A DNA stretch of 64,000 nucleotides from an uncultured Gellertiella sp. (GTDB taxonomy: Bacteria; Pseudomonadota; Alphaproteobacteria; Rhizobiales; Rhizobiaceae). The stretch is taken from the NCBI RefSeq assembly GCF_963457605.1, contig NZ_OY735139.1:930001-994000 (forward strand), read 5' to 3'. Numbering within the stretch: position 1 is the first letter of the stretch; the number at the start of each line of letters is the position of its first letter. A program made the translations under genes and the position numbers. This document shows, in pieces, positions 18,941 to 27,323 of the stretch. The notes under the pieces were generated by a model, which searched no databases, was not told the origin of the DNA, and was given only the letters and a program-made list of their open reading frames with translations.

Positions 18941-19729
18941 TTACTGCTCAAGCACCCCTCCCCCGACACCCGCCATGATCGCCGCCGCCACCGCCTCCGG
19001 TGCCTCATCGGGGAGCATGTGGCCGGTGCCCTGGAGCTGCTGGATCTGGCAGTTGGCGGGCAGGCCATGGGAATGGCGGACCGGCAGAATCTGGTCATCC
19101 GTGCCCCAGAGGAGGATGACCGGGCATTCCAGCGTGTCGAGGCTGCCGATGGGAAGTGTCCCCTGCGCGCTCCGGCTCGCGTCCCCCTTGACGAACAGGC
19201 TGGCATAGACGGTCCTCAGCGCCTCCATCGCGCCCGCCGGAAACCGGGCGGCGGCGACTTTCACCAACAGGTCTTCGGCAAATTCAAAGCCGGAAGCCGC
19301 CATCGGCACCAGCGCCAGACGCAGATCCGCCACGGTCCTTGCCGCCGCGAAATCGGCGAGCGCCGCCCCGTTGATCTCCGGCCCGAAGCCGCCGGGGGCA
19401 AGAAGGGTGAGGGATGCGATCCGCTCGGGTGCCCTGAGCGCGATCAGGCTGGCCGCGGCGCCCCCCAGCGAATGGCCCGCCAGATGAAAGCGCGTGACGC
19501 CGCGCTGGTCGAGATCGGCAAGCACGGCGCGAGCCATTCGTCCGGCACCGCCCGGCTCGACACCGAGCGAGCGGCCATGGCCGGGCAGGTCAAAGGCGAG
19601 CACCGGCTGCCCGGCGGGAAGGCGGGCAATCACCTCCCGCCAGACCGGGGCCACGCCGCCGAACCCATGCAGCAGCACCAGCGGCGGATGCGCCGCCGGA
19701 TCGCCATGGACCTCGGCGTAAAGGCCCAT
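18941..19729 (-). CDS. alpha/beta hydrolase
   Basis: A 262-aa alpha/beta hydrolase. The oxyanion motif is VLLHGFGGVAPVW, the nucleophile elbow is LAGHSLGGA, the acid lies in LLWGTDDQILP and the histidine in GTGHMLPDE. It resembles the acyltransferase-like hydrolases annotated as acetoin dehydrogenase E2 related, but has no lipoyl domain. It starts 2 nt after the leuA stop and is therefore probably cotranscribed with leuA. The substrate is unknown. Confidence 0.88.
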   Translation of the reverse strand: MGLYAEVHGDPAAHPPLVLLHGFGGVAPVWREVIARLPAGQPVLAFDLPGHGRSLGVEPGGAGRMARAVLADLDQRGVTRFHLAGHSLGGAAASLIALRAPERIASLTLLAPGGFGPEINGAALADFAAARTVADLRLALVPMAASGFEFAEDLLVKVAAARFPAGAMEALRTVYASLFVKGDASRSAQGTLPIGSLDTLECPVILLWGTDDQILPVRHSHGLPANCQIQQLQGTGHMLPDEAPEAVAAAIMAGVGGGVLEQ

Positions 19730-19731
19730 GC

Positions 19732-21456
19732 TCAGGCCTTCTTCTGGTCGAGAATGCGGTTGGCCGCCGAGACCACGGCCTCCAGCGAGGCGGCGACGAT
19801 GTTGGTATTGATGCCGACACCGAACAGCCTGCCGCCGGGATGGGCGATTTCCATGTAGCAGATCGCCGCCGCATTGGAGCCGTGCTGGAGCGAATGTTCG
19901 GAATAGTCGATGACGCTCATCTCGATGCCGAGATAGCCGGAGAGCGCATTGACGAAACCGTCGACCGGTCCATTGCCCTTGCCTTCGATGCGGGTGCTGG
20001 TGCCCCGGTCGAGAATTTCGGCGTCGACGATCCGCTGGCCCCGGGTTTCGGGACTGGCGAAGGTCTGGTGATCGACGAACTGGATGCGGGCACCGGGCTG
20101 GCTGACATAGCGCTCGAGAAACCGCTCGTAGATTGCGCTCGCCCGCAGTTCCTTGCCATGTTCGTCGGTGATGCGCTGGATATCCTCGCGGAATTCGACC
20201 TGCAGGTTGCGCGGCAGGTTGATGCCGTAATCTTCCTGCAGGATATAGGCGATGCCGCCCTTGCCAGACTGGGAATTGATGCGGATGATCGCCTCATAGG
20301 TGCGCCCGACATCGCGCGGATCGATCGGCAGATAGGGCACTTCCCAGAGCGGCTTGTTGGCAACCTTGATCGCCTTCATGCCCTTGTTGATCGCATCCTG
20401 GTGCGAGCCGGAGAAAGCGGTATAGACGAGTTCGCCGACATAGGGATGGCGCTCGGGTATCGCCATTTCGTTCGAATATTCATAGACCGCCTTGATCCGC
20501 TCGATGTCGGAACAGTCGAGCCCGGGATCGACGCCTTGCGTGAACATGTTCAGCGCCAGGGTGACGATATCGACATTGCCGGTGCGCTCGCCATTGCCGA
20601 ACAGTGTGCCTTCCACCCGGTCGGCCCCCGCCATCAGCGCCAGCTCGGTGGCGGCGATGCCGGTGCCGCGGTCATTGTGCGGGTGCAGCGAGATGACGAC
20701 ATTCTCCCGGTTGTCGATATGGCGGCACATCCACTCGATCTGGTCGGCATAGATGTTGGGCGTCGCCATCTCGACGGTCGAGGGCAGGTTGAGAATCAGC
20801 TTGTTGTCCGGCGTCGGCTTTACCTCGGCAATCACCGCGTTGCAGATGTCGAGCGCCACGTCCAGCTCGGTGCCGGTAAAGCTTTCCGGCGAATATTCGA
20901 AGCGGTAGCCGCCGCCCGCCTTCGCCGCCATGTCGGTGATCATCTTTGCCGCATCGACGGCAATCTGCCGGATACCCGCCACATCCTTGCCGAACACCAC
21001 GCGGCGCTGCAATTCGCTGGTGGAATTGTAGAAATGGATGATCGGCCGATGCGCGCCTTCCAGCGCCTCGAAGGTGCGGGTGATCAGCTCAGGACGGCAC
21101 TGGACCAGCACCTGCAGCGAGACGTCGCGGGGCACATTGCCCTCCTCGACACACCAGCGGGCAAAGTCGAAATCGGTCTGCGAGGCCGAGGGGAAACCGA
21201 TCTCGATTTCCTTGAAGCCCATGTCGATCAACAGGTTGAACATCCGGGCCTTGCGGTCATGGCCCATCGGATTGACCAGCGACTGGTTGCCATCGCGCAG
21301 GTCCACCGAGCACCAGACGGGTGCCTGGGTGATGGTCTTCGACGGCCAGGTGCGATCCTTGAGCTGGATCTGCGGATAGGGCTGATATTTCCGGGCGGCA
21401 TCGGGCATGCCCTTGCGGATGGCTTCAGGCGTGGGAAAGGTCTTGTTCGCGTCCAT
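19732..21456 (-). CDS. leuA: 2-isopropylmalate synthase
   Basis: A 574-aa LeuA of the longer type. It condenses acetyl-CoA with 2-oxoisovalerate, the first committed step of leucine synthesis. The catalytic HMGL-like domain is at the N-terminus (WCSVDLRDGNQSLVNPMG, EIEIGFPSASQTDFDF, SLHPHNDRGTGIAATELAL). The C-terminal LeuA dimer domain, the site of leucine feedback, covers about residues 440-570 (GNGPVDGFVNAL). The leader 170-290 bp upstream carries a Leu-rich small ORF, which points to attenuation-type control. A hydrolase gene follows 2 nt downstream. Confidence 0.95.
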   Translation of the reverse strand: MDANKTFPTPEAIRKGMPDAARKYQPYPQIQLKDRTWPSKTITQAPVWCSVDLRDGNQSLVNPMGHDRKARMFNLLIDMGFKEIEIGFPSASQTDFDFARWCVEEGNVPRDVSLQVLVQCRPELITRTFEALEGAHRPIIHFYNSTSELQRRVVFGKDVAGIRQIAVDAAKMITDMAAKAGGGYRFEYSPESFTGTELDVALDICNAVIAEVKPTPDNKLILNLPSTVEMATPNIYADQIEWMCRHIDNRENVVISLHPHNDRGTGIAATELALMAGADRVEGTLFGNGERTGNVDIVTLALNMFTQGVDPGLDCSDIERIKAVYEYSNEMAIPERHPYVGELVYTAFSGSHQDAINKGMKAIKVANKPLWEVPYLPIDPRDVGRTYEAIIRINSQSGKGGIAYILQEDYGINLPRNLQVEFREDIQRITDEHGKELRASAIYERFLERYVSQPGARIQFVDHQTFASPETRGQRIVDAEILDRGTSTRIEGKGNGPVDGFVNALSGYLGIEMSVIDYSEHSLQHGSNAAAICYMEIAHPGGRLFGVGINTNIVAASLEAVVSAANRILDQKKA

Positions 21457-21577
21457 GTTCTGTCTCGTCTGTTCAACCGCATCGCTTGCCGCGCTCTTAT
21501 CCTTTTCAGCGGATCATGGCGACAGTCAATGCGGGACCCGATGGGGTCAATCTGGTCTCTGCTGGATGATTTTTGAT

Positions 21578-21624
21578 GAGGAGCTCTAACCCGCGCAGGC
21601 TTTACCGGCCGCCGGGCGCTCCTC
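21578..21624 (-). promoter_or_regulatory. hairpin following the leu leader peptide
   Basis: On the minus strand GAGGAGC pairs with GCTCCTC around a GC-rich loop. The 5' arm overlaps the stop codon of the Leu-rich leader ORF, so ribosome position could decide whether it forms. It is followed by ATCAAAAATC rather than a T-run, so it is not a classic intrinsic terminator. The mechanism could be translational or Rho-dependent. Confidence 0.45.
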
Positions 21625-21748
21625 AATGGACCCGGCAACCGCGGATAAGACCGAGAAGAAGAAGCGAGGATGAAACACGGCTGATCCTGCCCGGGGCAGA
21701 CATGCCGGGGCAAGCGGAGATCAGGCTCTGGATGCGTGTTTCGTTCAT
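21623..21748 (-). CDS. probable leuA leader peptide, Leu-rich
   Basis: A 41-codon ORF upstream of leuA that ends in SSSLLLLGLIRGCRVH. The run of four Leu codons plus one more, then a basic tail, closely resembles the organisation of enterobacterial LeuL (LLLL then a basic stretch). An internal ATG at codon 16 could also start a 26-aa version. No Shine-Dalgarno is present. The predicted -10 box ends 9 nt before ATG 21748, so the message would be leaderless, as for the trp leader in this window. Stalling at Leu codons would report leucyl-tRNA shortage to leuA. The leucine-control function is inferred. Confidence 0.7.
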   Translation of the reverse strand: MNETRIQSLISACPGMSAPGRISRVSSSLLLLGLIRGCRVH

Positions 21749-21757
21749 GGCGGAAAG

Positions 21758-21785
21758 GTATAGCGACGAGGGAGCCCGGGTCAAG
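21758..21785 (-). promoter_or_regulatory. sigma70-type promoter of leu leader/leuA
   Basis: CTTGAC at 21785-21780 and CTATAC at 21763-21758 are separated by 16 bp and match the rhizobial housekeeping consensus. The expected start of transcription falls on or next to the A of the leader ATG at 21748. Confidence 0.7.
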
Positions 21786-21806
21786 GGGCAGTCCGTGGCA
21801 AAACCG

Positions 21807-22982
21807 CTACCGTTTCGCGACTTTCAGCATGAGGATCGCAAACCCGCCGGCGAGCAGGCCCCAGAAGGCCCCGGATATGCCGCCGAAGCTGACGCCTGAT
21901 GCGGTGACCAGAAAGGTGATGGCAGCGGCTTCGCGGGTCTCTGGCTCCTTCAGCGCCGCCATCGCCGAGCCGGAAAAAGCCCCGACCAGTGCCAGCCCGG
22001 CGACCGCCTGGATCAACACCGGCGGCGCCAGCCCGACAAAGCCGGTGACCGCTCCGGCCAGCAGCCCGAACAGGATATAGACGAAACCGGCCACCACCGC
22101 TGCCCAGTAGCGCCGGGCGGGATCGGGATGGGCATCCTCCCCCGCGCACATCGCCGCCGTGATCGCCGCCAGATTGACCGCATGGCCGCCGAACGGAGCA
22201 GAGAGAATCGAGAACAGGCCGGTGACGGCAAACAGCGGTCCGGGCTTCGGCGCGTAGCCATTGACCTTCAGCACCGCGATCCCCGGAATGTTCTGCGAGG
22301 CCATGGTGACGATGAACAGCGGCAGGGCAACCGAAACCAGGCTTTGAATGTTGAATTCAGGCCTGACCAGCAGCACTGTCGGCCCCAGCGACTGCGCCCA
22401 GGCGGCTAGCGCGCCATCGGGAATCTTGACCCCGAAGGCCAGCACCAGCACGAAGGCGACAAGAGCCGCAGGCACCGCATAGAGCCGTTTGAAGGCGGCA
22501 ACCAGCATCCAGGCGAGGACAATCGGCAGGCCGAAGGCGGGATTGAAGGACACCGCCATCACCGGCGCGAAACAGAGATGCAGCAACACGCCCGCCAGCA
22601 TGGCATTGGCCAGCGGTGCCGGAATGGCGGCGACCGCCCGGCCCAGAGGCCGGAACAGGCCTGCTATGACGATCAGGACTGCACAGACGAGGAAGGCACC
22701 GACGGCCCCGGCAAAGCCGCCCGAAACCGCTCCGGCGCTGGCAAGCAGCGCTGCCCCCGGCGTCGACCAGGCGATGCTGACCGGCAATTTCGTCGAAAGG
22801 CTGAGGAATATGGCGCAGACACCCATCGAGACCGACAGCGCCATCAGCCCGCAAGCCGCTTGCGCATCCGTGGCCCCCACCCCCTTCAGCCCCTGCAACA
22901 CCACGGCAAAGGAACTGGCAAAGCCGACAAAGGCAGTCAGCCATCCCATGAAAAAGGCTTGCGGCGAGAGGTCCTTCAGCAT
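21807..22982 (-). CDS. BenE family benzoate/proton symporter-like transporter
   Basis: A 391-aa integral membrane protein with about 11-12 hydrophobic segments. Signature parts of the BenE family are SIAWSTPGAALLASAG, IVTMASQNIPGIAVLKVNGY and LSAPFGGHAVNLAAITAAMC. The family imports benzoate in Acinetobacter; other substrates are possible because no benzoate catabolic genes lie nearby. ATG 22982 is chosen over an in-frame TTG at 23015. The gene ends 21 bp before the leu promoter. Confidence 0.88.
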   Translation of the reverse strand: MLKDLSPQAFFMGWLTAFVGFASSFAVVLQGLKGVGATDAQAACGLMALSVSMGVCAIFLSLSTKLPVSIAWSTPGAALLASAGAVSGGFAGAVGAFLVCAVLIVIAGLFRPLGRAVAAIPAPLANAMLAGVLLHLCFAPVMAVSFNPAFGLPIVLAWMLVAAFKRLYAVPAALVAFVLVLAFGVKIPDGALAAWAQSLGPTVLLVRPEFNIQSLVSVALPLFIVTMASQNIPGIAVLKVNGYAPKPGPLFAVTGLFSILSAPFGGHAVNLAAITAAMCAGEDAHPDPARRYWAAVVAGFVYILFGLLAGAVTGFVGLAPPVLIQAVAGLALVGAFSGSAMAALKEPETREAAAITFLVTASGVSFGGISGAFWGLLAGGFAILMLKVAKR

Positions 22983-23023
22983 GGCGCGGGTCCGGAGATC
23001 AGGAGGGGGCGGCAATCAGGCAG

Positions 23024-23920
23024 TCAGAGGGTTTTCACCAGCCATTCGGTGGTCTTGAACAGCAGGTCGATCGACATGGTCTTGTCTTCGGCGGTGGCGC
23101 CAAACATATGGTCGCCATTCGGCACCACATAGGTCTGCTTTGCAGCCCCTTTGGCCAGTGCCGCAAATTTTTCGAGATAGGCGGCGGATGCATCCTTCTC
23201 GCCGGCGATTGCCATGTAGGAGCCCGGATATCTGGAAAGGGCTTCATCGAGCTTGTGGGCATCGAGACTGTCGAAGAAGGCCTGCTTCAGCGCGATGGTG
23301 CGCCAGCCGAGATCAATTCCGGTTATGCCGTCTTCCTTCGCCCGGTCAAAGGCCTTCTGGCCGAGAAGGGCCAGCATGTCGGCCCTGAAATCGCCAACCG
23401 GGGACCAGGCGACCAGCGACTTCACCTTTTGCGGCTCGTCGCCTGCCAGAACCGTCGCAATCGCCCCGCCGAGACTGAAGCCGAGCACCCCGACACGGGC
23501 GGTGTCGATGCCCTTGACCTTGCTCAGATAGGCAAGCCCGACCTTGGCATCATCAAGCTGGCTGTCGATCGTGGTGGTGCCGGTATCGCCGTCGCTCTTG
23601 CCGAAGCCGCGAAAATCGATCCGCAGCGAGGCGATGCCGCGCGATGCGAGTGATTCTGCCTCGCGGGCAAACAGGCCGCCGACCTCATCGCGCGAACTGC
23701 CGAAACCGTGCAGCATCAGCACGGCGGGCACGGGTGTCGGGCTTTGCGGAATATTCAGGGTTGCGGCAATGCCGCCGTTCAGCATCACCGTGGTTTCTCC
23801 CGCCAGCGCCAGAACCGGGGCAAATGCCAGAACCGCCAGCGCCGCGATGAAGCGGCCAAAGCGCCGCAGGGACAGATCGGTGCCCTGCCCCGGCGCTTGC
23901 TGTCCGCTTCCATTCGCCAT
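23024..23920 (-). CDS. exported alpha/beta hydrolase (dienelactone hydrolase/BAAT-like)
   Basis: A 298-aa protein. An N-terminal hydrophobic segment (FGRFIAALAVLAFAPVLALA, residues 21-40) looks like a signal peptide or anchor. The hydrolase core shows LMLHGFGSSRDE, the nucleophile elbow LGFSLGGAIA, an acidic residue in IAGEKDASA and the histidine in PNGDHMFGA. The substrate is unknown; related proteins are esterases or peptidases. GGAGG lies 7 nt before ATG 23920. BenE follows 41 bp downstream on the same strand and may be cotranscribed. Confidence 0.85.
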   Translation of the reverse strand: MANGSGQQAPGQGTDLSLRRFGRFIAALAVLAFAPVLALAGETTVMLNGGIAATLNIPQSPTPVPAVLMLHGFGSSRDEVGGLFAREAESLASRGIASLRIDFRGFGKSDGDTGTTTIDSQLDDAKVGLAYLSKVKGIDTARVGVLGFSLGGAIATVLAGDEPQKVKSLVAWSPVGDFRADMLALLGQKAFDRAKEDGITGIDLGWRTIALKQAFFDSLDAHKLDEALSRYPGSYMAIAGEKDASAAYLEKFAALAKGAAKQTYVVPNGDHMFGATAEDKTMSIDLLFKTTEWLVKTL

Positions 23921-24023
23921 GGTCAATCCTCCGGCCCACCCCTCGACAAAGGAGCGCATATTTTCCAGCCAACGGACTATTCCGACAAATGCGGGCCGGA
24001 CACAAGCGTTTTTGCATGACATG

Positions 24024-24050
24024 AAAAAGCGCCCCGAAAGAGGCGCTTTT
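24024..24050 (-). terminator. rho-independent terminator of clpP paralogue
   Basis: AAAAGCGCCTC / GGGGCGCTTTTT on the minus strand forms a stable hairpin followed by Ts, 28 bp beyond the stop of the ClpP-type gene. The opposite strand also ends in TTTT. Confidence 0.85.
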
Positions 24051-24077
24051 GTCAGAATCGGGCGGGGAAAAATCAGC

Positions 24078-24656
24078 TCAGATATCGGCCTGCGAGCTGA
24101 CGATCCGCGACACAAGACCATACTCCCTGGCTTCCTCGGAGGAGAGCCAGTAATCGCGGTCGATATCCTTGGAGATCTTCTCGATGGTCTGGCCGGTGGC
24201 CGTTGCAAAGATCCTGATCAGGCGCTGGTTCATCTTGATGATTTCGCGCGCCTGGATTTCGATATCCGAAGCCATGCCGCGGGTGCCGCCGGAGGGCTGG
24301 TGCAACAGGAAGCGGGTGTTTTCCAGGCAAAGGCGGCGTTCCCTGGGCACGCTGACATAGATCAGCGCGCCGGCCGAGGCGACCCAGCCGGTGCCGATGA
24401 TCCACACATTCGGCTTGATGAACTTGATCATGTCATGGATGCTGTCGCCGGATTCGACGTGACCGCCGGGCGAATTGATGAAGATGCGGATATCGTCATC
24501 GCTGGCGGCAGCAAGCGCCACCAGTTGCGAACAGACCTTCTGGGCCAGTTCCATGTTGATCGGGCCATAGATGAAGATCGAACGCGACTTGAACAGGTTC
24601 GCTTCCGTTTCCTTGCCCAGTGGCAGCTCGGTCTTCTTGTCGTCTTCTTCGCTCAT
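24078..24656 (-). CDS. ClpP-type ATP-dependent protease proteolytic subunit, divergent paralogue
   Basis: A 192-aa ClpP family protein. The triad is complete: Ser in [11 protein letters not shown], His in [12 protein letters not shown] and Asp in [15 protein letters not shown]. The [20 protein letters not shown] strand is also canonical. It differs from main ClpP by lacking the N-terminal axial-loop sequence (RSFDIYSRLL region). It stands alone, away from clpX, tig or lon, so it is one of the extra ClpP copies common in rhizobia. GGAG lies upstream of ATG 24656. Confidence 0.9.
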   Translation of the reverse strand: MSEEDDKKTELPLGKETEANLFKSRSIFIYGPINMELAQKVCSQLVALAAASDDDIRIFINSPGGHVESGDSIHDMIKFIKPNVWIIGTGWVASAGALIYVSVPRERRLCLENTRFLLHQPSGGTRGMASDIEIQAREIIKMNQRLIRIFATATGQTIEKISKDIDRDYWLSSEEAREYGLVSRIVSSQADI

Positions 24657-24749
24657 CAACGATCTCCAGATTCCTGTACCACCGCAGATAATGCATGTCT
24701 CCGGCGAAGACAATGGCTGGAAACCGGGCCACCTGAAATGTCGCCAACT

Positions 24750-25583
24750 TCATGTGCGAAACATTAACCCGCCAGGGCGGCTGGCAAGGGGATCGGAGAC
24801 GACAAAACCGCCCCGCGTCTTGCCGCTCGGCGACCTGTACCGGTGCTGGAGCAGACGGCATTGCTCCGCGAACTGCTGCTTGATCGCTTTATATTCCGGA
24901 CGAACATGCAAATTGCTGACATGGCCTTCACAATAGGTATGGATGGCTATCGGCGTCATCAGCGCAGAGCACATGATGTCGACAATCTGCAGGCATGCGT
25001 GATTGTCACTGTGGGAAAAACCGGGAAGCTCGGCGATCCGGTCGTAGGGGTCACCGGTCGACTTGAATTTCTGCGTGAAAATGGAATGGGCGACCTGTGT
25101 GTTGAGATGCTTCAGCCTGCTGTCCACCACCACGAAACCGTGGTCGCCATGCTGCATCAGGTAGTCCTGAAAATCGGCGTAGATCGATTGCAGGGAAGAT
25201 GTGTAGATCGATACGCCCTTGATCGTCACATCGGGAGCCTTCACCCAGACTCGCCCGACAAAACGAACTTTAAGGACATCGCAAATCCTGAGAAGCTCGG
25301 AGAGAAAGCCAAAGGCATGCCGCCGGTTGTTGCGATTGCCCTGCGCTGCATCGCGCCTGAGTTCCGCCCCCTTGATCTCTTTCAGCATCCAGCCCATGTG
25401 CGTGGTCTGAACCGGAGCCATCCCGGGAAAAAAGCGCTGCTTCAGGTGCAGGAAACAATCCGTGATCTCATGAACATCCCCGGAATCAACAATCATGCCT
25501 CCGAAGACCAGAACCGGCTGGATATCCGAGCCTGTTTTCAGCTGGCCGGTACATCCGGATTCGTCCACATAGCAGAGCTTCAC
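24750..25583 (-). CDS. DUF3800 domain protein
   Basis: A 277-aa protein of the DUF3800 family, which has a predicted RNase H-like fold with conserved acidic residues. Visible hallmarks are the N-terminal CYVDESGCTG, the central FVVVDSRL and the C-terminal SDNHACLQIVDIM. The family is scattered among bacteria and is often near mobile or defence genes; its activity is unproven. The start is GTG 25583, because GGAGG lies 8 nt upstream and a promoter (25610-25638) sits inside the longer open frame. It lies alone between clpP and queF and looks like an accessory insertion. Confidence 0.8.
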   Translation of the reverse strand: MKLCYVDESGCTGQLKTGSDIQPVLVFGGMIVDSGDVHEITDCFLHLKQRFFPGMAPVQTTHMGWMLKEIKGAELRRDAAQGNRNNRRHAFGFLSELLRICDVLKVRFVGRVWVKAPDVTIKGVSIYTSSLQSIYADFQDYLMQHGDHGFVVVDSRLKHLNTQVAHSIFTQKFKSTGDPYDRIAELPGFSHSDNHACLQIVDIMCSALMTPIAIHTYCEGHVSNLHVRPEYKAIKQQFAEQCRLLQHRYRSPSGKTRGGFVVSDPLASRPGGLMFRT

Positions 25584-25609
25584 AGACACAACCTCCGGCT
25601 TCCGATCCG

Positions 25610-25638
25610 CTATAGAGGTTGACTTTCCATCAGACAAG
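25610..25638 (-). promoter_or_regulatory. promoter of DUF3800 gene
   Basis: CTTGTC (25638-25633), a 17-bp spacer and CTATAG (25615-25610) fit the sigma70 consensus and give a short 5' leader before GTG 25583. Confidence 0.6.
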
Positions 25639-25696
25639 TGCGATATAAGACCCATAGCAAATGCTAGTCGCCGAACCGCAGCGCGGGCGGCAGGTC

Positions 25697-25722
25697 CTAT
25701 GGCTACCGAAAGGTAGCCATAG
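25697..25722. repeat. perfect 11-bp inverted repeat with GAAA loop
   Basis: CTATGGCTACC and GGTAGCCATAG pair perfectly around GAAA. It lies 12 bp after the queF stop on the minus strand and before the DUF3800 promoter. There is no T-run, so it may stabilise the queF mRNA end, act as a weak terminator, or be a short palindromic repeat. Confidence 0.7.
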
Positions 25723-25734
25723 TTGTTTCCGCCC

Positions 25735-26199
25735 TCACCCCCGCCCGCGATAGGGCGAGACGCCCTGGTCGGGCAGCCAGACATTTTCCGGCGGCTTGCC
25801 GGTTTGCCAGAAGACGTCGATGGGGATGCCGCCGCGCGGGTACCAGTAGGCCCCGATGCGCAGCCATTTCGGCTCCAGCAGATCCACCAGCCGCTTGGCG
25901 ATGTCGATGGAGCAATCCTCGTGGAAGGCCCCGTGGTTGCGGAAGGAATGCAGGTAAAGCTTCAGCGATTTCGATTCCACCAGCCATTCGTTCGGCACAT
26001 AGTCGATGACGATATGGGCGAAATCCGGCTGGCCGGTCATCGGGCAGATCGAGGTGAATTCCGGTGCCGTGAAGCGCACGAGATAATCGGTACCGGCATG
26101 GGAGGCAGGCACCCGCTCGAGAATGGCCGCTTCGGGACTTTGCGGCGCGCTGACCGCCTGGCCGAGCTGTGAAAGACCGGAAACATCGGTTTTCGGCAT
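25735..26199 (-). CDS. queF: NADPH-dependent 7-cyano-7-deazaguanine reductase
   Basis: A 154-aa short (unimodular) QueF. It reduces preQ0 to preQ1 in queuosine synthesis. The nucleophilic Cys is in [13 protein letters not shown], and the family motif [16 protein letters not shown] plus FHEDCSID are present. AGGAG lies 7 nt before ATG 26199. No other queuosine genes are in the window. Confidence 0.95.
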   Translation of the reverse strand: MPKTDVSGLSQLGQAVSAPQSPEAAILERVPASHAGTDYLVRFTAPEFTSICPMTGQPDFAHIVIDYVPNEWLVESKSLKLYLHSFRNHGAFHEDCSIDIAKRLVDLLEPKWLRIGAYWYPRGGIPIDVFWQTGKPPENVWLPDQGVSPYRGRG

Positions 26200-26294
26200 G
26201 GCTTTTCTCCTGTTCAGGGAATGATCGACGTCGCCTACAGCATTTTGGCTTTCGACAGAAGCCGGAAAACACCGGAGCGGATCAGGCCTTCCGG

Positions 26295-27197
26295 TCAGAT
26301 ATGGACGCGCAGCCCGTGCGCTTCCTCGCTTTCGGGTTCCACATGGATGACCACCCGGGCGCCCGGATGGGCGTCCTGAACGGCGGCTTCCAGCCGGTCG
26401 CAGATTTCGTGGCTGTGGCCGACGGACATGTCGGCAGGCACCACGAGATCGAAGACCACGAAGGTGGCGGCCCCTGCCCGGCGGGTTCGCAGATCATGCA
26501 CGCCGAGCGACCCGGTCGCATTGGCGGCGATGGCGGCGGTGATCGCCTGCTCGTCGGCGGGATCGACAGCCCGGTCCATCAGCCCGTCGACCGAATGGGA
26601 AATCACCTTCCAGCCCTGATAGAGAATGTTGACCGAGACCAGCAGCGCCATCACCGGATCGAGGATGGCGTAGCCGGTGGCAAGCGCCAGGATCAGGCCG
26701 ACAAAGACCCCTGCCGACGTCACGACATCGGAATAGACATGCTGGCCATCGGCGGTCAGCGCCGGCGAGCGATGCGCCTTGCCGACCCGGATCAGCACGG
26801 TCGCCCAGACGGCGTTGATGAGACCCGAGGCAAGATTGATGGCAAGGCCCAGCACCGGCGCTTCGATCAGCGTCGGTTGATGCAGATGGGCAACCGCCTC
26901 CTGCACGATCAGGAGGGCGGCGACCACGATCAGCACGCCCTCGACGACCGCGGACAGATATTCGGCCTTGTGATGGCCGAAGGGGTGGTCGTCATCGGCG
27001 GGCTTGCGGGCATAGCGGATGACGAAAAAGGCAATGAAGGCGGCGACCACGTTGACGGTGGATTCCAGCCCGTCGGACAGCAGCGCCACCGAACCCGTCA
27101 CCCACCAGGCGGCCATCTTCAGGCCCATCACGCCAATGGACAGCGGGATACCCCAGAAGGCCAGCCGGGTGACGAGATTATCTGCCTTTGCGGGCAT
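26295..27197 (-). CDS. cation diffusion facilitator family transporter
   Basis: A 300-aa CDF exporter with six membrane helices and a cytosolic C-terminal domain. The metal-site residues are visible in [13 protein letters not shown] (helix 2), the conserved [19 protein letters not shown] loop and [12 protein letters not shown] (helix 5: H-x-x-x-D). The C-terminal domain runs from about residue 205 ([23 protein letters not shown]). H/D at the transport site suggests zinc, perhaps iron or manganese. It is separate from trpE(G), whose terminator lies in between. Confidence 0.92.
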   Translation of the reverse strand: MPAKADNLVTRLAFWGIPLSIGVMGLKMAAWWVTGSVALLSDGLESTVNVVAAFIAFFVIRYARKPADDDHPFGHHKAEYLSAVVEGVLIVVAALLIVQEAVAHLHQPTLIEAPVLGLAINLASGLINAVWATVLIRVGKAHRSPALTADGQHVYSDVVTSAGVFVGLILALATGYAILDPVMALLVSVNILYQGWKVISHSVDGLMDRAVDPADEQAITAAIAANATGSLGVHDLRTRRAGAATFVVFDLVVPADMSVGHSHEICDRLEAAVQDAHPGARVVIHVEPESEEAHGLRVHI

Positions 27198-27250
27198 GTT
27201 CGAAACCTTTCACCAGAGGAGAACAGGGCGACGCCGGAAGACTTGCCTGA

Positions 27251-27290
27251 TCAAAACACCGCGCCTTCCCATTCGGGAAACGGCGCGGTA
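27251..27290 (-). terminator. rho-independent terminator of trpE(G)
   Basis: On the minus strand ACCGCGCC-G-TTTCCC pairs with GGGAAGGCGCGGT around GAAT, followed by GTTTTGAT. It lies 34 bp after the trpE(G) stop. Confidence 0.85.
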
Positions 27291-27323
27291 CGGGGCCTGC
27301 TATCCCGGACTTTGACCTTCAGG

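Noticed and set aside
19840-21576. 578-codon plus-strand ORF
   Set aside because: Antisense shadow of leuA.
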